Shown: piece after piece, positions 58,926 through 64,000 of the stretch
Layout: each line of letters starts with the position of its first letter
Numbering within the stretch: position 1 is the first letter of the stretch
NCBI GenBank assembly: GCA_026874595.1
Contig: CM049314.1
Location: 54,977,812-55,041,811 of the forward strand
Reading direction: 5' to 3'
DNA: 64,000 nucleotides
DNA from: Sipunculus nudus
Lineage: Eukaryota; Annelida; Sipuncula; Golfingiida; Sipunculidae
The notes under the pieces: model-generated
Databases searched by the model: none
The model's input: the letters and a program-made list of their open reading frames with translations, nothing else
Told to the model about the DNA's origin: nothing
Made by a program: the position numbers and the translations under genes

Positions 58926-61140
58926 AATTGTCTGTCTATAAATTAAAAAAAAATCAAATATCAAACTGTTATAAACATGTATCAATATATTTAATAAAAT
59001 CTCTTTTCATCCAATGAATTGCAACTTATTTTTTTAATAAATAAACCATGATATTCAACTACATCCAGTAATAAAAAATAAAAATAAAATGAATAAAAGT
59101 TTTTTTGTTTTTGGTTGTTTTTTTTTTTGGGGGGGGGGGGGATGGTTGTGTTTTTTTGCAGTAAAATCCAGGCTTCTCTTTGGATCCCGGCGGTGGGCGA
59201 GGGTACAATGGACACCACACAACATTTGAAAGAACATTTTTTTTTCTGCTGTTATTGGATGACCAAGTCTCTATGAATTTAAAAAAAATATTTATTCCGT
59301 TATTCAAGATGACAGTGAAAATGACCCTATTTTTTCAATCATTCACCACTCTTTTCGAGCGTTCATCGAAAAAGAAAGAGCCCGTCCCACCGCATTTCCT
59401 GCGAGGGTTCGTTTCTTCAGAGTCCAAACAATCCTACCGGGGCGGGGTTTAGTCCATCTCGTCTTAAATTTGTGTCCGGGGCACGGCAAACATTATGAAA
59501 GCGGACAAAAACTTTCAAACGGCTGGTAAATGCGTTTATATGTAAACGCGGGGAATTCCCGGAGAAATCACGGAGAGATTTTATATGCAATGATACTTTT
59601 AATTACACGTTAAAATCATTTAAAATCTACCACTATATTACTCTAAAGACATTTATTCACTGTTAAATTACCGAAATAATAACCAGCGCAAACAATGTGG
59701 GACTGCCACTAACACCAATCTGGATCACCAGCTAACATTGACTACCGATCTTACATCAGACGAAAACGCTAAACACTATATATTTTTTCAACAGTTTACT
59801 GTGCAAACCGTAACAAAACCATGCAGGATATCAAATTTACAGGTTCATAAGGAAATATGATACAAAACATAAATTGTACCTTTGCTCACATTTAATAATA
59901 TCATCATGATGAATTCTCCGCGAATTCTCCAGCTGTCCGCGTTATAGATGTATATGTATTTATTAATGACAAAAATTGACATACAATTTTATGGATACCC
60001 GTATAATTGCGGTTTTCTGGACCGTCCCAGCCCACAGGTAGGATAATATGGATTCCCGACAATATTCTAATGACCGTTCCCTGAGCTGGAACGGGCTAAG
60101 AAGGTCCCTGTCATTTTTTTTAATTGTCAATTCCCAGGTTTTTCGGATAAAAAAATGGCCCAATCCTTCATTCAATCTCCAGCCTCTGCTGGCGTTCCGG
60201 GTTTAAAAAAGAGCCCGTCCCATGCCTATTTCAGCTGGGACTGCAAACTCTGGGGTCAAAACAACTCAACTACGGCTTGGGGTTACCACCTTTCCTCTTA
60301 AATTTCCATCGCGCCCGTGTCAAGTGTACCGTTATTATTCACAAACGTGCGGCAGGCGCCAAAAAATTTGACAGCACCCCTTTCGGATGCCAGTAAATAG
60401 TTTTATATGTAAAGTCCAAACCCACCACGGAACTAGGGCCTCACAATTTTTTATCTTATTACTTACCACTTCAGACTCCTTAAAAATCACCGCTTTCCTT
60501 TTTTAACCAAAGATTCCAATTTTTTAACATATATTAAATTTCACATAACAGATAACTTACACCAAGGGGACATTACAGTTAATCCGTGATGGGCAGGACT
60601 TCTTGGAATTTTATAATTCCCGGACGCAGGCTGACCGGCTGCCTTTTTTCTTCAAGGACAGCCCTAATTTAAGCCGAGACCTTAAAGGATGGTCTTGATA
60701 GGCACCTAGCTTGTCCAGGAATGAAAGGTCACGTCTCCCTTACCCAGAGGTCGGGTCTCTGTCTAACACGAACGCGGCTTCGCTTGCATTTCGGCATTCT
60801 GGACGTTCAACTCTTCAAGTTTCATTTTCAGTGCTTTTCTTATTTCCAGCACTCAAGAATAGAACTGCCAAGGATTCAGTTGGACTTCCTTTATTTTTAT
60901 TTCTGTCCAAAAATGGATTGTCCTGTATAGGATGGCTACTAATAACAACACTATTAATGTCTCTCTATCCGTCTGTCTGTCTGTCTGTCTCTCTGTCTGT
61001 CTCTCTGTCTACTCCTCTTTGACTTTTGAAAATCAGCAAGACCTTATTCATATGTGCTACTGTTTTCCCCATGATAGAGGTTTTTCATTTGATCAAATCC
61101 AAATGTTCCCTGTCTGTCTGCCTAGTAACTGTCCATCTAT
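58926..61140. other. mostly unassigned DNA with a diverged duplication
   Basis: About 59350-59560 and 60205-60420 share an ordered set of blocks (AAGAGCCCGTCCCA, CTCTTAAATTT-like, GTTTTATATGTAAA-like) at an offset of about 865 bp, at low identity. A G13-type run lies near 59131 and a (GTCT)n tract near 60966-61015. No gene is supported. Confidence 0.45.
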
Positions 61141-63180
61141 TTCGCTGTCTTATTTCCGGTCACTTCCGGCAAGCGTTCGACCTCAGGTCGTCTAGTTTGT
61201 TTATTTGTGTGTTTGTCTGCGCTCTCCTGGCCACAATTTTGCAGCAATCGACATGACCCTTACAGGGTTGATTGACAACCGAACACCCTGGAACCCTATT
61301 GTTTTTGGTCAACATTGCTCCAAGGTCAAGGGTCAAGGTCACGACTGGTGTGGTTAACTGTTTTTGCACTATAACTTCGCCATAAATAGGCTTATCCACT
61401 TCTGCAATAGCTCATTTTTTTCATCATCACCTGGCCTTTCTTTTGATATGTAGCTTACTTAAATTTGCCGTTACCATGGTTACATTTTTTGGGTAAAAAT
61501 CATGGGAATTGGAAATAACACGACCATTTTTTTGTAACTTTGTCAGTTTTTAAGTTAGGCAGATCTAGTTTTTGGCATTTTGTTCCACATGACCAGCTTG
61601 ACACGACAGAACTGAAAGTTACGCCAAATCTCGCGCCATATCTCGTCAAACGAGAAAAAACGAGACTTCGCGGAAATGCTTATAACTCGGCGACTTTTAC
61701 AGCTAGACAGGTCTGGTTTTCGGCATTTCGTTCCACCAAACAAGCTTGACACGACAGAGCTGCAAGACAGGCCAAATCTCGCACCGTATCTCATCAAACG
61801 AGAAAACACGGGATTTCACGGAAATGCTTATAACTGGGCCAGTTTTACAGCTAGACACGTCTGGTTTTCGGCATTTAGTTCCACTAGACCAGCTTGACAC
61901 GACAGATATGCAAGTGTCTCGTCAAATTTCGCTCGGTTTATCGTCAAACAAGAAAAAACGAGATTTCACAGAAATGCTTATAACTTGGCGACTTTTACAG
62001 CTACACAGGTCTAGTTTCCGGCATTTCATAACATATGACCAGCTTGACTCGCCAGAAAAGAAATCAGGCCAAATCTCGCACCATATCTCGTCAAGTGAGA
62101 AAAAAAAGAGATATCATGGAAATGCTTATAACTAGGCCACTTTTACAGCTACTCAGGTCTAGTTATTTGCATTTGGTAACATTTGGCCAACTTGACATAG
62201 TAAAACTGCGATACTTGGCGAAATCTCGTACTATATCTGGTCAAATGTGGAAAAACGAGATTTCACAGAAATGCATATAAGTCGGCGACTTTCACGGCTA
62301 GACAGGTCTAGTTTTTGGCATTCATTAACATTTGGACGTCTTGACATGACAAACCTGCAAGACTGGCCAAATCTCGCACCATATCTCGTCACACGATAAA
62401 AAAGGAGATTTCAAAGAAATGCTAATAACTCGGTGACTTTTACAGCTAGACAGATGTAGTTTTCGCCATTTCATAACATTTAGAGAGTTTGATATGACAA
62501 ATCTACAAGACTGGCCAAATCCTGCACCATATCTCGTCAAACAAAAAACACGAGAGTACACGGAAATGCTTATAACTCGGCGACTTTTACAGCTAGACGG
62601 ATCTAGTTTTCGCCATTTCGTAATGTTTGGCCGTCTTGACATAATAAAACTGCTCGTCTTGCCAAATCTCGTACTATATCTCGTCAAGCGAGAAAAAAAC
62701 ATGATTTCACGTAAATGCTGATAACACGGCCACTTTTGCAGCTAGACAGGTCTAGTTTCCGGCATTTTGTAATATTTGACAAACCTGACATGACAAAACT
62801 GGAAATCTCGCCAAAGCTCGCAACATTTCCCGTCAAACGAGAAAACACGAGATTTCATGCAAATGCTTATAACTCAGCAGCTTTTATAGCTAGACAGGTC
62901 TAGTTTTCGGCATTTCATATCATTTGGCCAGCTTGACATGACAAACCTGAAAACGTCTCACCGCTTCTTGTCAAACGAGATTAACGGGATTTCATGAAAA
63001 AATTTTGAACTTGGTCCCTTTTACACTAGAAAGATATGCAGCTGTTAAAGGTCAGCATGCATAAATAAACATATTATCCGTTTCTGTTGCCCCCACAATG
63101 TTGCTCATTCATATGACTGTTTCTACATGCACTCTCTGTCTATCTGTCTGTATCATTTCCATTTCCGGCAAGCGCGTGAC
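61141..63180 (+). repeat. satellite module 6
   Basis: It opens with TTCCGGCAAGCG, a hairpin (CGACC-TCA-GGTCG) and CTAG (61192-61195), as in module 1. It includes the nuclear-receptor-like and X-box-like blocks and about nine monomers, and ends with the shared unit-end block. It resembles module 1 more than modules 2-5. Confidence 0.9.
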
Positions 63181-64000
63181 CTCTGGTCATCTTGTCTGTC
63201 TGTTTGTCTGTCTGTTTGTTTGTCTGCACTCTCCTGGCCACAATTTTGCCACAATCACCTTAAAACTTTCAGAGATGATGGAGAATTAAATTTCTAGGTG
63301 CCCTATTGTTTTTGGTTAAAATAGGTCAAAGGTCAAGGTCAAGGTCGTCAAAAATTCTCAAAACGGTTTTTTCTTCATATCTTTGTGACTATTAGTCGTA
63401 TCTACTTCAACAATAGCTCATTTTAATCGGCATTCCAAGGCCTGTCATTTGGTGTGTAGCTGACTCAAATTTGCCGTAACCATGGTTACAAATTTTGGGG
63501 GAATAGTCATGAGATTCGAATATAAGGGGTCTTATTTTTCTAACTTTGTCAGTTTTAAAGCTAGTGTGATCTAGTTTTTTGCATCAGGTAGCATTTAACT
63601 AGTACTACAAGATTTTATAACAAGTATTGCAGTATCTCGTAAAATATCTCGTGAATAGAGATATTTCGAGATTTCATTCATCTTCCGCCAAAGGCCACAT
63701 TATTGCAGGAATCTTTCTGAAACTGACATATTATAAGTCCTACACTAGTATCTCGAAATGGTTTTTTCATTTTTTGAATAAGGCCGCTAGGGGGCGCTGG
63801 ATGCGAACCTCAGGAACATATCATATTTTGGCCATATCTTCAAAATTATAAGCCTCAATTACATAAACTATAGCTTATTTTCTTCCTCTGAGTTTTCTCC
63901 ATAACCTAATGTAGTCATCTGGTCACAATTTTGTGACACTTAGTCAGTGTGTCTGTCTGTTTGTCAGTTGTCCTCAAATTCGCCTGCTTGCTCTTGCGTC
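63181..64000 (+). repeat. second copy of module A, cut by the window end
   Basis: A (GTCT/GTTT) tract leads into a near-identical copy of 39935-40710, including the palindromic GTAACCATGGTTAC (about 63486) and a CTCF-like site (63784-63800). Confidence 0.92.

Noticed and set aside
57182-58985. Repeated small protein gene family on the minus strand
   Set aside because: The 365-bp period is not a multiple of three and no family resemblance or start context is seen; kept only as a tandem repeat.

Overview
This is eukaryotic genomic DNA: AT-rich, intron-rich, full of microsatellites, MITEs, a Helitron-like element and long satellite arrays, with no operons or bacterial signals. The style of the repeats (a Helitron-like family with 'GCGGAGCGGGGGCTAT' near its start, 'GTCTGTCTGTTTG' microsatellites next to short hairpins, 148-bp tandem monomers) suggests a marine invertebrate, most likely a mollusc and perhaps a bivalve. 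That placement is inference; no marker gene is present.

Gene region (about 4.7-31 kb). Two plus-strand genes lie head to tail and can be rebuilt exon by exon with matching splice phases. Gene 1 (4773-11608, 5 exons, 230 aa) encodes a signal peptide, one CUB domain, two Ser/Thr-rich stalk exons and a hydrophobic GPI-type tail. Gene 2 (16983-30857, 6 exons, 267 aa) encodes a signal peptide, a different beta-rich ectodomain spread over three exons, a stalk exon and a GPI-type tail. The stalk exons, tail exons and sequence downstream of the stops are homologous between the genes while the ectodomains are unrelated. This looks like an ancestral duplication with ectodomain exchange. A second, frameshifted copy of the gene 2 stalk exon lies 842 bp downstream of the first.

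Mobile DNA in and around the genes: a Helitron-like element (1456-3822), a 1.3-kb TIR element rich in TCGCA motifs (5982-7279), a CGACAC-rich fold-back element (14.9-15.8 kb), a pogo-like MITE (16085-16213), two hAT-like TIR elements, four copies of a PIF/Harbinger-type MITE with TTA/TAA target duplications, SINE-like tRNA heads, a 58-bp minisatellite, and a 1.3-kb duplication whose junction holds a 565-bp copy of sequence from about 5 kb upstream.

31-39 kb is mostly non-coding, with a dead non-LTR reverse transcriptase fragment (31610-32260, minus) and a broken SGNH-hydrolase-like sequence (35999-36514, minus).

39.5-64 kb is almost entirely repeats: an array of 28-bp palindromes, 330-bp repeats, higher-order modules of about 1.7-2.0 kb built from 148-bp monomers that each carry nested hairpins, a perfect 1553-bp-shift tandem duplication, and a 365-bp array. 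Modules repeatedly carry sequences matching CTCF, RFX (X-box) and NR5A/ERR-type sites, with every CTCF-like site on the plus strand. No convincing gene is seen there; the many short open frames are by-products of the repeats.
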